Assembly (NCBI GenBank): GCA_014529385.2
Contig: CM043969.1
Coordinates: 16,690,446 to 16,754,445, forward strand
Length of the DNA stretch: 64,000 nucleotides
Origin: Adiantum capillus-veneris
Taxonomy: Eukaryota; Streptophyta; Polypodiopsida; Polypodiales; Pteridaceae
Reading direction: 5' to 3'
Positions 1 to 10,904 of the stretch are shown here, in pieces. The notes beneath the pieces are model-generated. The model was not told where the DNA came from, made no database searches, and was given only the letters and a program-made list of their open reading frames with translations. Position 1 is the first letter of the stretch, and every line of letters begins with the position of its first letter. The translations under genes were made by a program, and so were the position numbers.

Positions 1-836
1 GTAAATAATCGTGATTATTTACTTTTGCCAGTTTTTTGCACTTTTTGGCTTGGTTTGGCAAGTATACACCCTGTTAAAGTCCCTGGACAAGTTTCAATAA
101 GTTTGGACAAATTCTATTCAAATTTATCAAACTGTATTATGCCTGCAGACTCTGATTTCAAGAATTTGTCTTAAGTCTCACTTTTGTGATCCAATTTCAC
201 CAAAATTGATTTGCGTGGTGTACTTGATGCTTGACCTTGTGGTATACTCCAATTTGCAAATTTGTCAATTTTTGAAGCAGATGTAAATAATTGCGATTAT
301 TTACTCCAGCTAATTTTTGCAAATTTTTGTCCCAACTTTGACACAAATCTATTAAACACCTCAAGTTAAGGTCTCTATCCAAGTTTCAACAAGTTTGGAC
401 AAGTTTTGGTCAAATGGTCACGAGTTTTCTGTCCGCAAGACTAATTTTGCAATTTGGTCACAATTTTCAATCCAATGATCCAAATCTTACCAAATTTGGT
501 TTGTGGTCTTATTACAACATGGTAAAGCTAGTGGTATGCCAACTTGGTCAAAAAAGTAAAAAAATGAGGCAGATGATCGCGATTATTTACTTATGGTAAC
601 TTTTTGCATTTTCTTGGCCTATGAATCATATTTCAACAAGTTTGGACAATTTTTTCTCCAATTTACAATCAAGATTCAGAAAGTCAGTACAAACTTTAGT
701 TTTTACCCAATTTTTTGCCAGTTTGGTGATCCAAATCTTTTGTGTCTTTACAAAAGTTGTTTGTATACATGCAATGAGTCAATGGTATGAACCTTGGTCA
801 AATCTGAGCTGAAAGTTAATAATTATGATTATTAAC
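1..836. repeat. Tandem ~280-bp repeats with a near-palindrome
   Basis: Three to four diverged units start near 1, 283, about 565 and 815. Each begins with the half-sites GTAAATAATC and GATTATTTAC separated by two bases (1-22, 283-304, partial at 571-590, variant at 815-836). The units also share phrases meaning the same order: 'tttcaacaagtttggacaa', then 'ttttgtgatccaa', then a variable T-rich end. The same unit appears once at about 56,571-56,800. The palindrome could form a hairpin in the transcript or bind a dimeric protein; which, if either, is unknown. Confidence 0.65.
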
Positions 837-1468
837 TTCAGACTTGAAATGAACCAATTTTTGCACTTTTTTCAAGGATAGTCCTTTTATGAGTTATTTT
901 AAGCCTATGAATCAAGTCAAAACTTAATTTGGTCTAAAATTTCAAGAAAAAGTAAATAATCTGAGTTGTGGCCAACTCTTGAAATTTTTTACTCAAAGTG
1001 TCCTTGAGCTTACCCACTGGTTCAGACAACTTTTAACCTTACTCTCTAGTCAGATTGAGTGGTTTGGAGTCTTTTTGTGCTATTTCTAGCCGTAGACCTG
1101 AAAATCTGCAACTTCAAATAACAACTCACACTTGATTCTTTCAGAGAGAGCAATGTTATGAAATCCACCTCGGATCCTACTTACCCTACTCCTAGATTCT
1201 CATGCAATGGGGTTGTGGAAAGTATCCACAAACACTCGTCTTCTTGTCTTTTATGGTTCTCAAAATCCTACTTTAATCCTACAATCCTACAATCCTAAAG
1301 GCACTCGACAAGTACGATTACTTCCAAGCTACCTCTACACAGCAAAAGACGACAATCTTAGGCTATGCTGTTTCTAAAAGAAACTTTTTAACTCTATGAG
1401 ATCCTAGAGGAAGTTAAAGGATAACTTCACAAAACACTTGTGTTTTTTCCTAGTTTAGGTCTCTTTGA
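1..1468 (-). other. Untranslated leader of minus-strand gypsy element G0
   Basis: This AT-rich stretch has no believable coding region. It lies just downstream, on the minus strand, of a tRNA-Asp-type primer-binding site at 1,469-1,486, so I read it as the 5' leader of an LTR retrotransposon whose gag lies beyond position 1. The leader contains diverged tandem units of about 280 bp carrying a palindromic motif. Related leader sequence occurs at about 37,780-38,045 and 56,560-56,803, in both cases upstream of minus-strand gypsy gag remains, which supports the leader interpretation. Small ORFs here are not conserved between repeat units. Confidence 0.55.
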
Positions 1469-1486
1469 TCCCCATCAACGGCGCCA
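1469..1486 (-). other. Primer-binding site (tRNA-Asp type) of G0
   Basis: On the minus strand this reads TGGCGCCGTTGATGGGGA, very close to the tRNA-Asp-complementary site used by Athila/Tat-type plant gypsy elements. It is separated by two bases from a TG at 1,489 that would be the 3' terminus of the minus-strand 5' LTR. It fixes the orientation of G0: LTR to the right, coding part to the left of the window. Confidence 0.75.
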
Positions 1487-1488
1487 AA

Positions 1489-2590
1489 TGTGGGACGGGT
1501 ATCTAGCCTCACTATCCTATCTTATTGCAGTATTAGCGAGAACCACGATTAGTTTGTCAATCCATGGGATGAAGCTGACTCGACTAGTGCATAGAGGCTA
1601 CAAGAGGGTGTCAATCTCTCAAAAGACAACTAAAAGCTCGCATCTAACTCAAGCTACACTCTAGTGACTGAAATCACTAAAAGCCAATCGCTCATCGGTA
1701 AACAAATCACATCCGTTACAGCATCAAATGACATCCAAACGTAGCGAAACTTCTAGGACATGTTTATAAAACCTAAGCACACATTCTTATGATCTCAAAC
1801 CCCACTATAGATCAAGTGCCAAAATCGCGATTATTAACAACAGTGGATTTTTGACCTAGTAGTTTTCGATCCAGAATACATATAAATGCTTAGCAATGAT
1901 GCCCCAATACCCCGCCTATGCTTAGTTTTTTATTTTGAAGTGTAAATTCCTAGTTGTGATGAAATTAGGCCGCGGGTCGGCGATGCCAAAGCTATGAATT
2001 ACTGTGATGTGCTTACGTCAATTCGTAGAGCTCTTACCTGCGGTTGCAATGCAACAAACGCGACTGCAATTTGACAACCGGGGAGGGGGTAGGAAGTGCG
2101 AGAAGGAAAGAAGTGAGCGCCGTTAGCTCACGCTGTGTATTTCATTATCCAAAACTTAATAATAACTTACAAAAACTGGCTTTTATACCTTAGCCAAGGT
2201 TTTTGATGGTCAAAACTAAGATGGGTAATGACAGGTTGATACAATCTGGAAGCTTGTAGCCCCGACTCATCAATTACAAGGTTTATCCAAAAATTAGGAG
2301 TTACAATATTCCCGATTTATCATGTTTTACAATGAGCACTCCGAAAATGGTATCCGTGTATCTGTGTTATCTTGCTGGCTGCTAACACTTGTGGATGAGA
2401 GACTACGTCTCTATTTATTCGTAGAGCTTGGATTTACTATTGCTTTTATGCATTTTTTGTGCTACTAGTTTTATGGCTGAGTTTATTTCAAACTTCTCTC
2501 AAATAACAAGGAGAACTATGTCAGATTTTTCTCAAGTTCTCACCATAGTTTCCATATATCTACAGTTTATTCTTTGATGATATAGGGATC
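1489..2590 (-). repeat. 5' LTR of G0 (outer end not determined)
   Basis: The inner end is placed at 1,489 by the adjacent primer-binding site. A good TATA box on the minus strand at 2,181-2,190 places the promoter inside this region, so the LTR must extend to the right of 2,190. I could not find the outer terminus or a partner copy in the window; the end given is approximate. One palindrome half-site (CGCGATTATTAAC) recurs at about 1,825. Small ORFs on either strand look fortuitous. Confidence 0.4.
2181..2190 (-). promoter_or_regulatory. TATA box of the G0 LTR
   Basis: The minus strand reads GGTATAAAAGCC, a strong plant TATA element. Transcription would start near 2,150 and run leftward towards the primer-binding site at 1,486. 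Confidence 0.5.
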
Positions 2591-3400
2591 GAGCGTTACT
2601 CCCACTTTGATAGTGATTGAGTTTGGCTCTCACTTTGATAGTGTTGGGGTAAGCTTAGCTTATCCTAGCTTATGGAGCCTTTCTCTAGCTCTCCATGACC
2701 ATGTACACATCCCAAAAGATGCCCATGTATGTATATATGACCCATGGAGCTTTCTAGCATCTTTCCAAGTACATATGAGGCCAAAAAGAGGTCAAAATTG
2801 TTAGATTTTAGTTTCTTGTCCGGTGGTAACCCCAATATCTCCAAGGAGCAGATTAGGGAATGAGGGTTGTTTTATGGTTGTGTCCCATCGTACTTGAGGT
2901 AGACGTGCCTATTCATGGTGGTGTACTTCGCTATGTTGCTCACTTGGTATGCTGGCATGATGCATGACCCCCATTCCTAGGGTTCCCTGGGGTTGGAGTC
3001 TCAAGTCTTATGCAGTTTTGCTACTAAATATGTGCCCCAGGTCACTTTCAGTGAGTTTACATATTTATTAGCACATTTTAGCCATTTATGGGATTGAGTT
3101 GTTTTCTGGTTGAGATAGGGCAAACTTGTAGTTTCCCTATATAGAACCCCCCCACCTCCTTGTACTTTTGGCATGTTGTTTAGTGCAGAGGTAGCGTTTG
3201 GACACTCACTCTCTCTCTAGAATTTTTAGCTTTGCTAGCGTTTTGTGTTCGTGCATTTTTTCTATGTAGAGTTTTTGGCATCATCATTGATCTCTTTGTC
3301 TTGCTGGTGTTTTCTGGTAGTGATACCTCTCTCCCTTGCTAGCGCTCCCCTTCCACAACATTTCTTCGGTGTGCCCTTGAGGGGGCCACTATAATAAAAA
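2591..3400. other. Unassigned intergenic or element-derived sequence
   Basis: No conserved coding region is visible. There is a TATATAG at 3,138-3,144 followed by a C-rich run and a pyrimidine-rich stretch (CTCTCTCTC at about 3,210), which resembles the promoter and leader part of a plus-strand LTR, but no primer-binding site or partner copy was found. Confidence 0.3.
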
Positions 3401-3808
3401 ATGCATATCACGTGGGTTCAACAACAGAGATTATTTTATTTTATATTTTCTCACAGCGTTACATACAAAAGGGTGTCAAAAAAATGATCTTGAAAATTTT
3501 TTAACAGATTGAAAGGGAAAAGGGTTCCTTTTATTGGTGAAAATTTCAAAGCTAAGGGGTTTTATAAATAGTCCTTGATTGCATGGATATGTAGGTTTTA
3601 CATATAGTGACTGGCCCAAGGGTGTGCCACATCCCGTGGTGTGTGCTCATGCCCGTTTGGTGGGTGAGACACACTAGGACCTTGACGGCAAGGAGATCCA
3701 CCACAATAGATACAAGATTTATTGGCTGCCCAATACGAAGAGGTGGTTTGCTTGCAGCTGTACACAAGTTCATCATCTAGTTCACCCTTTTCCATTATAC
3801 TTTTAACA
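3401..3808 (+). repeat. 5' LTR of a copia-type element (C0)
   Basis: The right end is well supported: TTTTAACA ends in CA at 3,808 and is followed directly by TGGTATCA (3,809-3,816), the start of the initiator-Met primer-binding site typical of plant copia elements. A TATA box (TATAAATA, 3,563-3,570) lies about 245 bp upstream of the LTR end. The left end is a guess. The element body is cut 92 bp past the LTR by element A, and I find no clear copia coding region after A ends at 10,904, so C0 is a fragment. Confidence 0.5.
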
Positions 3809-3816
3809 TGGTATCA
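3809..3816 (+). other. Primer-binding site (tRNA-iMet type) of C0
   Basis: TGGTATCA immediately follows an LTR end (…AACA). Only the first eight bases match the usual TGGTATCAGAGC; the following bases (ACACCACGG) do not. Confidence 0.55.
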
Positions 3817-3912
3817 ACACCACGGCGTGCTCTCAAATTGGATCGGTGATTTATGTGAGTTGGTGATGCTGGTTTTTTGTGACCAAAAGAGATGATTTGC
3901 TATTTTTCTATG

Positions 3913-4391
3913 TGTAGAAGGCAAAGACAGTCTTGGCAGGCGGGAACTGTCCCTTAGAAGATCGGCCAGCGGGAGGCAATCAAACTGGCAGTAATTACCA
4001 CATGCAGTTACTGTAGTAACTCAAGAGAGCTATAAATAGGACCCGCTACATTGTAATCGGGTTTTGAGCTGTTTATAATTGGCTTTAGCTTTCTTAGCAC
4101 TTACGAGTTCTTCGCCTCTAGCTTCACTTTGTAATCATCAATTCTGTAATCATTTGAGCTTGATCGTTACACACTGTACTGGTTGACCTTGAGCTATTAA
4201 TCTGAATCAGCAAATACTCTTCCTAGTTTTCTAGTTATGTCTCTAGTTCTAGTATCATATTCCAGTTCAGTTACCTATTTCAGTTCAATCAATGCTCTGT
4301 TCCATTCTCACTATCTAAACTGACGACATACCCAGTAGCTTTAAATTCTAACACCCAAATTAGCTGTCTGAAGAGATCAGCTTCAATTCCA
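3913..4391 (+). repeat. 5' LTR of element A
   Basis: It begins TGTAGAAGGC and ends ATTCCA. TATA box TATAAATA is at 4,031-4,038. From about 4,053 onward it aligns closely with the 3' LTR (10,564 onward) to the end, but upstream of that the two LTRs do not visibly align. The target duplication CTATG precedes it. Confidence 0.8.
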
Positions 4392-4394
4392 TTT

Positions 4395-4410
4395 TGGCAA
4401 TCACGGTGGT
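4395..4410 (+). other. Putative primer-binding site of element A
   Basis: TGGCAATCACGGTGG lies three bases after the LTR end, the right position and the right first bases (TGG pairs with a tRNA CCA end). I do not recognise the tRNA; it is neither the common initiator-Met nor the tRNA-Asp site. Confidence 0.4.
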
Positions 4411-4473
4411 TAGAGCTGTTCGCTCTTTGACAAATAAACACTTATCTCCCCGTTTGAATTTTTAGCTAATTAC

Positions 4474-5985
4474 ATGGCGCCCAAAGTCACATGGTCGTAA
4501 ACCGTCAACCTGGTTAGGCACTGATCCAGGCCACGTCGACCCTATTCCTGAGGTCTCAGAAAGAGAGTCTCAGCATAAGAAGGACCCAGAGAGCGAGACT
4601 GAGGCTCATGAGGAGCACAGTCATGCTGATGAGGCCAAGGACTCTCAGTACTCCAGTCATTCCAGAAGGGAAGGGCTGAGCGGGAAGAACACAAAACCAG
4701 GGGTTCTCGGTCCACGCATAAGTCAGATGGGGCCAAAGGCAGTAAGGGCAATCGTCACAGTTCCAGCAAAAACGCCAGATAAGAGATACCGAGATTGAGA
4801 CTGAAGAAGAAGTTGACTGGGATTCTGATACAAATCATTACAAAAAGTCTTATCACCGTAGTCAGACTTCCAAGGGCAGAAGAAGCATGGATGATGTTGT
4901 CCGGCATGATTATACTTCTTCCTTGAAAATCTCTTTCCCAGTTTTCAAAGGAGGGAAGAAAGATGATCTAGATGTTCTTATTCAAGCTTTTGAACAATAT
5001 GCTGAGCTGAAGATATTGAAGAAGATGACTGGGGAAAATATTTTCCTCAGACACTCAAAGATGTAGCACGAAAATGGTACTACCATTACCCAGCCTTCCA
5101 ACTCAAATCATACAACAAATTGCTCAAAGATTTTAGATTGTAATATTCAGATAATAGGGGTGATGAGTACATCCTCTGCAAGGTAGATAAGATTAGACAA
5201 GAGGAATTATCAGTGAGAAGTTATGTTGAAAAGATCAAGGAGTTAACCAGGCAATTGCGGGAGCCACCATCAGAAAAGAGGCTATGTGCATGGTTTCTGA
5301 ATGGATTCCGTAGTAAGAAGCTCAGAGAACAAGAGTTACCAGCACCAACAAAGAGATTCAATGATTTAGTGCAGAGAGCTTTGAAACTTGAACAACAAGC
5401 TAAAAAGGAGAGAAGTCACAAAAAGAGGAGGTCCCGTAGCAGCAGTTCTTCCTCTGAGAATTTTGATTCTAGTGCAACTTCCAGCAGCTCTAACAGTGGC
5501 TCAGATGAGAAAAGCAACGACAAGGCTAAGAAGGGGTCTTGGTCCCAAAAAATTTGATGAAATGGCCTGCATATTGCCAAAATCAGTCAAATAAGACAAG
5601 TAGTTAGGAGAATGGAAACTTGGTGCTAAAGATCATGTTTCCAATGAATGTCCACAATGATATCTATTGCAAAGAGTATGGTTATTTATGGAATAATTGT
5701 GGCATTTGCATTCATCACTTCAAGAAGGAAAAGGATCTTTCAGTAGTAGCATTTACCAATGTTGAACCAGTTAGAGTAGAGATAACCAGTGTACCCCAAG
5801 AAGAGAAATCAGGAACTAGTGGTACTGGTATTGGGCGCGGCAGATACCAAGGAGGTACTGGTCGAGGCCGGGGTTAGGGTCATGGTAATTTTCAAAACCA
5901 AAGCCTAAATTGTTATACTTGTGGCAAGTATGGTCACTTTGCGGCTCAATGTCCAGAGGCTCCCACTACTCGGCTACTAAAGCGA
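4474..5985 (+). pseudogene. gag of element A (broken)
   Basis: The reading starts at an ATG at 4,474 (context TACATGG) but stops after 8 codons, and the reading then shifts frame more than once. The capsid-type Retrotrans_gag domain is recognisable at about 4,890-5,400 (SFPVFKGGKKDDLDVLI, then ARKWYYHYPAFQ, then EYILCKVDKIRQEELSVR and RLCAWFLNGF). It is followed by a Ser/Lys-rich linker (5,420-5,557) and a CCHC zinc knuckle at 5,911-5,952 (C-YT-C-GKYG-H-FAAQ-C), separated from the upstream reading by a TAG at 5,875. Gag packages the element RNA into particles. Too damaged to make a full protein. Confidence 0.75.
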
Positions 5986-6639
5986 AAGTCCTAGAGCCAG
6001 TTCTAGTGAGAGCAGTTACATGCAGTAAAGGGGTAGTCATTGAGGAAATCCCAGAGGAGCATGCAAAACTAGTCGGTGGTGAAACTAGAAAATGGACTTA
6101 GTAGAGAGAGGTATAGAAGGCAAAGGGCAAAGAGAAGGTAGTCGACAAATGGCGGGAGCAGAGAGGACTAGCGGCTAAGATCACTGAAGATCTAGCCAAG
6201 AAGCTACCAAAGCAGCCAGAAAGTTCTAAGGCTCGAGTCATTCAGAAGATACCAGCCCAGTCTTCTGAGAAAGGATAGTAAGATCACTTAGGATCTGGAC
6301 TTTTTGAGATCATGCTAGCTGCAGTCCACTGGCTGCAGTCCAAGGACTAGCGGAGGATCTAGAAAATGTCAAATCAAATCTAATTGAAATAGGAAACAGT
6401 GCAGAAGGGAAAGATGACATCAGAGCGGAGGATTGGCACTGTGCAGATGGTTCAGTTTCTTCAAGTTCTGAGGATAACTTTGATCAAGAGAGAGAGGAAA
6501 TACATGTAAAGATTTGTGAGAGAATTCAAAAACTAACAGTTGAATTAGAAGACATAAAAAAAACTTTGCTTGAAGCAGTGGAATTCATCAAGCAGCAAAG
6601 GAAAACTGAAGCCGACGCTAGAACAGTTGACTTTGCAGC

Positions 6640-6960
6640 TGTCAGGGATGATGAAGTGCTGGTGATCCAGGTAGACTACAAAAAGTCAGAAAAGAATGGG
6701 AACCACTATCCAGTGTCATACTGGATGGAGGGGCAGGTGTCAACATCCTGGGGGCACACCTTCAACAAAGAATGGGAATCACAAACTTGAAACCAGCATC
6801 ATTCAAGATTCAGATGGCCGATCACAGAGTTGTGCAAGCAACTAGGATGATTGAAAATATGCAGATAAGGGTATGAAAAGAAAAGTTCAAGACCAGTTAG
6901 TTCTGGATGCGCAAGGTGCATATGGGATGTTATTGGGACACCCATGGCTGTGAACAGCAC
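6640..6960 (+). pseudogene. Aspartic protease region of element A (frameshifted)
   Basis: The catalytic motif reads LDGGAGVNIL at 6,721-6,750, and the C-terminal LLGHPWL signature appears at about 6,930-6,950, the two landmarks of a retropepsin. The catalytic motif is out of frame with the open reading upstream (6,566-6,790), and several stops follow, so a frameshift and nonsense changes have destroyed the domain. Retropepsin would release the mature Gag and Pol proteins from the precursor. Confidence 0.7.
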
Positions 6961-7530
6961 AGGCTGTTCACGACTATGCCAATTAGACTTTGACAATATA
7001 GGGTTCCAATAGAATAATTTATGTACATACAAACAACACCAAAAACTGGAGGAAGGCATTGCAACCAGAGGATCTTTGTCAGAAATATGGGGTAAAGAAA
7101 ATTGAGAGAATGCTGGCGGCAATGAATATTTTTCCATTGGTGGAGATAGACAAGGACCAGGCTGAAAATCAATGAAGCAATTTCCAGATTAGTTCACTAA
7201 ATTGAATCCTCGAGAAATACCAGTTCAGCTAACTAGATGGCTGCAAAACCCAGTTGACTCCAAAGAAGAGGTGTTAGATTCTAGTACACCTGTGGCCACT
7301 AAAGAAATGCACTCTGAAAATGTTTCTGAAGATCAGAATGACAGTTCAGAACTACAGGGACCGTCTTGGAATTATGATGAGGAATCAACCGAAAGGAAGG
7401 GAGGTGGGCCTAACTAGTTGCTTCCAGATGACCAAGAATCAAAGAGTGGAATCTGGGTTCTGAGAAAAATCCTCGACTGATCAGGGTAAACAAGCATCTG
7501 AACCCAGAAATGAAATAAAAAGCTCGCCAC

Positions 7531-8240
7531 ATGTTCCAAAAGTACAAAGATGTATTCACATGGGAACATACCGATCTAAAAGGTGTAGATATAGAGGTCT
7601 ATCAACATAGAATACCTTTGAAGCCAGATGCCAGATCAGTGTGTCTGCAACGGAACAAAATGAATCCAAATTACACCAAGAAGGTCAAAGAAGAAATCGA
7701 CAACCTTTTGAAGGCTGGATTCATCACAGAGGTAGCCAGTAGGTGACTGGTTGTTTCCAATTATGGTCGTGCCCAAGAAAAATGGAAAGCTCAGGGTTTG
7801 TGTGGATTATCGTAAGGTGAATACTCAAACAATCAAGGATCCTTTTCCATTACCTTTTACATCGGACATGCTTCTTGATGAGATTGCAGGCCATGAGATG
7901 TATAGCTTCATGGATGGCTATAGTGGTTATAATCAGCTAAAAATTGCTCTTGAAGATCGGAGTAAAACCGCTTTTATTATTGAATGGGGTGCATTCATGT
8001 ATCTGGTCATGTCATTCGATCTTTGCAATGCTTCGACAACATTCCAACTGTGTATGATGGAAATATTCAATGAATTTATGCACCAATTTCTTGCAATATT
8101 TATGGATGATTTCACTGTGTTTTCCACAGAAGAGAAGCATTTATTATTTTTGGAAATGGTCTTTCAAAGATGTAAGGAAAAGAGGATCTGTTTGAACCCA
8201 TTCAAATCTGTTTTTTTTGTCTAAAAGGGACAACTACTGG
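7531..8240 (+). pseudogene. Reverse transcriptase of element A
   Basis: The domain starts with the connection region (FTWEHTDLKGVD) and continues through VPKKNGKLRVCVDYRKVN, FMDGYSGYNQ, LCNASTTFQ and the catalytic box FMDDF (FMDD at 8,099-8,110), with both Asp present. A stop at 7,744-7,746 and a frame change split it near 7,748, and another stop follows at 8,222. RT copies the element RNA into DNA. Catalytic residues are intact but the polyprotein is not continuous. Confidence 0.85.
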
Positions 8241-8245
8241 GACAT

Positions 8246-8960
8246 ATGGTGTCTAGGAATGGTATAGAGATGGCCAATGATAAGATCCAGAGTGTCCAGC
8301 AGGCCAAGGCACCTCGAATAACATCAGATTTAAGTTCATTCCTGGGATATATCAATTTTTGTAGAAGATTTACTCATATGTTTGCTTCCAAGGCATTACC
8401 CTTGTATGAGCTCACAAAGAAAACCAGCAAGTTCAATTGGATTGTTGAATGTGAGGAGAGTTTTCAGTGTTTGAACAATGCCATCATCAGTAAGCCAGTA
8501 CTCCGACAACCGGATTGGGAAGTTATCTTCCATGTACATGTCGATGCATTGGGACTAGCAATGAGAGCAATCCTGGCTCAACCCAAAGGGAGGTCGGACT
8601 ATCCTGTATATTTTGCTAGTCACGGAGATTCAACCAAGCTTAGCCAGGTTGAACAAGGATATACTACTACGGAGAGAGAAGCTTTAGAAATGGTTTTCAG
8701 TGCCACTAAGTTTCGACATTATTTGTTGAGCAAGCTATTTCATTTTTATGTGGATCAATAGGCATTATTATTTTTTATCAAGAAAGTTATTATTCAAGGC
8801 CGATTGATTAGATGGATGATGTTCCTCATGGAATTCGAATTCCGTATATTTCATAAGCCCAGTAAGTCCAGAAGCACTGATGGTTATTCAAAAGTATCCT
8901 TGAGAGATGAGCTAGTGGACGCAGAATTGATCCAGGTGATAGCTGAGAAAATCATAGATC
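8246..8960 (+). pseudogene. RNase H region of element A
   Basis: This follows the RT in the Ty3/gypsy order. Recognisable segments are the RT thumb (SFLGYINFCRRFTH), the RNase H start (HVHVDALGLAMRAIL, catalytic Asp in the HVD), EREALEMVFSATKFRHYL with the catalytic Glu, and FYVDQ. A TAG at 8,759-8,761 interrupts right after FYVDQ, and the reading resumes in the same area (MIRWMMFLMEFEFRIFHKP). RNase H degrades the RNA template during reverse transcription. Confidence 0.8.
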
Positions 8961-9079
8961 CAGAATGGTCTGATGTATATCAGTTCCTTTCCAAAGGAGG
9001 ATTCCCAGAAAACTAGACGCAAAATCAGAAGAAGGCTCTGATTATTAAGAATCTGAAGTTCACCACCATCATCGGAGGT

Positions 9080-10240
9080 TTGCTCTATAGATTGGGAGTA
9101 GATGGGGTTCTTCGAAGGTGTGTGCCGATGGAAGGAAGGATGCAAGTTATTTTTGAGGCACACGAAGGGGATTTCAGAGGACATTTCTCCACTGATATTA
9201 CTTATAAGAAGATTTTGCAGGCTGGATTGTGGTGGCATACTTTGATATATGATGTTCAAAGTTTTTTTAAAACATGTGATATATGTCAGAGGATGGGTAG
9301 ACCAACAACAATAGATATGACCCCACTTACTTCAGTTCAACCAGTGGGAGTATTTATGAAATGGGGTATGGACTTCATGGGCCCATTCAAGAAGATTACT
9401 CCTAGGAAGAACCAGTGTATATTAATGGCCACTTGTTATGTCACCAAATGGATCAAGGCCAAGGCTCTTCTAGATAACACCGCAAAGTCCACTGTTGTCT
9501 TCTCATTTGAAAATATTATCTGTCGTTATGGATGCCCTGTGGAGATTGTGTCTGATCAAGGAACACACTTTATTAATGATGTTATGGATATTCTGATGGA
9601 CATGCTTTCAGTAAAACACAGGAAGTCAATGCCATATTATCCTAGGTGTAATGGGCAAGCTAAAAGAAAAAACAAAACCATCAAGAACATTTTCACCAAG
9701 ATTGTGCAGAAGGAGCCACACGAATGGAATATTAAGCTCCAAACTACTCTATGGGCCTACAAGACAGCTTACAAAGTTACCGATGGACTGACACCATTCA
9801 GAATGGTGTATGGTACTAGCGTTGTAGTGCCTATGGAATTTATGATTCTTAGTCTCAAGATGGCGGTGGAATATGGATTTAATTTTAATCACAATCTTAA
9901 ATAGAGACTAGAGGAACCAACACAGCTAGATGAGTTAAGACAACAAGCTATGCTGGAACAGAAGATTGTTCAGCAAAGAAGGAATCACTGGTATGATAGG
10001 AGAATCAAAGTTAGGGAATTCTAGAAGGACGACTTGGTTTTGCTCTATCAATCCAAACTGGGCCCGAAGAAGCCAAACTTAAAGATAGCATGGGCTGGTC
10101 CATATGAAATGGACTGGGTGTTTTCCAATGGCACAGTAAGGTTGAAGGATTTATCTGGATTACTGCTGCCAAGTGTCTATAATGGGACCAAGATCAAGCT
10201 ATATTATCCTAATGAGAAACAGACTTCCAAAGAAGGAGAT
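9080..10240 (+). pseudogene. Integrase of element A (DDE glutamate replaced)
   Basis: The HHCC zinc-binding domain is at about 9,150-9,300 (HEGDFRGHF ... CDICQ). The catalytic core shows the first Asp in KWGMDFMGPF and the second in VSDQGTHF, but the motif that should carry the third acidic residue reads NGQAKRKNKT (9,652-9,681) with Lys in the expected Glu position. The C-terminal region with a GPY/F-like motif (LKIAWAGPYEMDW) resumes after a TAG at 9,902 and ends around 10,240. Integrase inserts the DNA copy into the genome; this copy is very likely inactive. Confidence 0.8.
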
Positions 10241-10409
10241 ACTGGCATTCTGGATACTAATGGTCCGAAATTTTCAGAACCAACTATTTTGAACCTCTTC
10301 CATTTACAACCAATACTAGAGCCAGTCACGGTGTCAGCAAAGTCTCAGCATGACAAAATAGTGCTAGTGTCAGAGTCAGTGAAGTGTCAGAGTCAGTATC
10401 AGTTTTTAT

Positions 10410-10424
10410 GGGGAAAAGGGCCAG
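10410..10424 (+). other. Polypurine tract of element A
   Basis: GGGGAAAAGGGCCAG lies directly before the TG that starts the 3' LTR. It would prime plus-strand DNA synthesis and independently supports the LTR start at 10,425. Confidence 0.55.
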
Positions 10425-10904
10425 TGATAATCATTAAAAGGAACATGGGAAGTATAAGCCAATGCATGTATACCACGTCGCCGACGGTGCACAAAACTCT
10501 AGGAATGGTAAGTAGTGGAGATTTTATAGCGCGAATGCGTATAAAAGTAAGGAGGGTGGGTAAGTAATCGGGTTCCGAACTGTTTGTATTTGGATTTAGC
10601 TTTCTTAGCACTTACAAGTTCTTTGCCTCTAGCTTCACTTTGTAATCATTCAATTTTGTAATCATATAAGCTTGAACCATTACACATTGTATTGGTTGAC
10701 CTTGAGCTATTAATCTGAATCAGCAAATACTCTTCCTAGTTTTCCAATTATGTCTCTCGTTCCAGTATCATATTCTGGTTCAGTTATCTATTTCAGTTCA
10801 GTCAATGCTTTGTGCCAGTCTCACTATCTGAACTGACGGCATACCCAGTAGCTTTAAATTCTAACGTTGGAATTAGTTGTCTGAAGAGATCAGTTCTAGT
10901 TCCA
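10425..10904 (+). repeat. 3' LTR of element A
   Basis: It runs from TGATAATCAT to GTTCCA and is followed by the target duplication CTATG. TATA box TATAAAAG is at 10,540-10,547, about the same distance from the LTR start as in the 5' LTR. The last ~340 bp match the 5' LTR; the first ~140 bp do not visibly align with it. Confidence 0.75.

Larger units (their letters stand above)
3913..10904 (+). mobile_element. Element A: Ty3/gypsy LTR retrotransposon, degenerate
   Basis: This is a structurally complete but coding-dead element of about 7.0 kb. The 5' LTR is 3,913-4,391 and the 3' LTR 10,425-10,904 (479 and 480 bp), both TG...CA, flanked by the 5-bp target duplication CTATG (3,908-3,912 and 10,905-10,909). 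Internal order is gag with one zinc knuckle, aspartic protease, reverse transcriptase, RNase H and integrase, the order that defines Ty3/gypsy. Wording of the RT (FPLPF, DGYSGYNQ, LCNASTTFQ, FMDDF) points to the Athila/Tat side of the family. It has inserted just downstream of the C0 primer-binding site. Multiple stops and frameshifts, plus a substituted integrase Glu, make it non-autonomous now. Confidence 0.85.

Noticed and set aside
1-836. CRISPR-like or bacterial repeat array
   Set aside because: The units are about 280 bp, diverged, and part of a retrotransposon leader in a eukaryotic genome.
2607-2804. 65-codon ORF as a gene
   Set aside because: No conserved motif, no initiation context, and it lies in unassigned repeat-like DNA.
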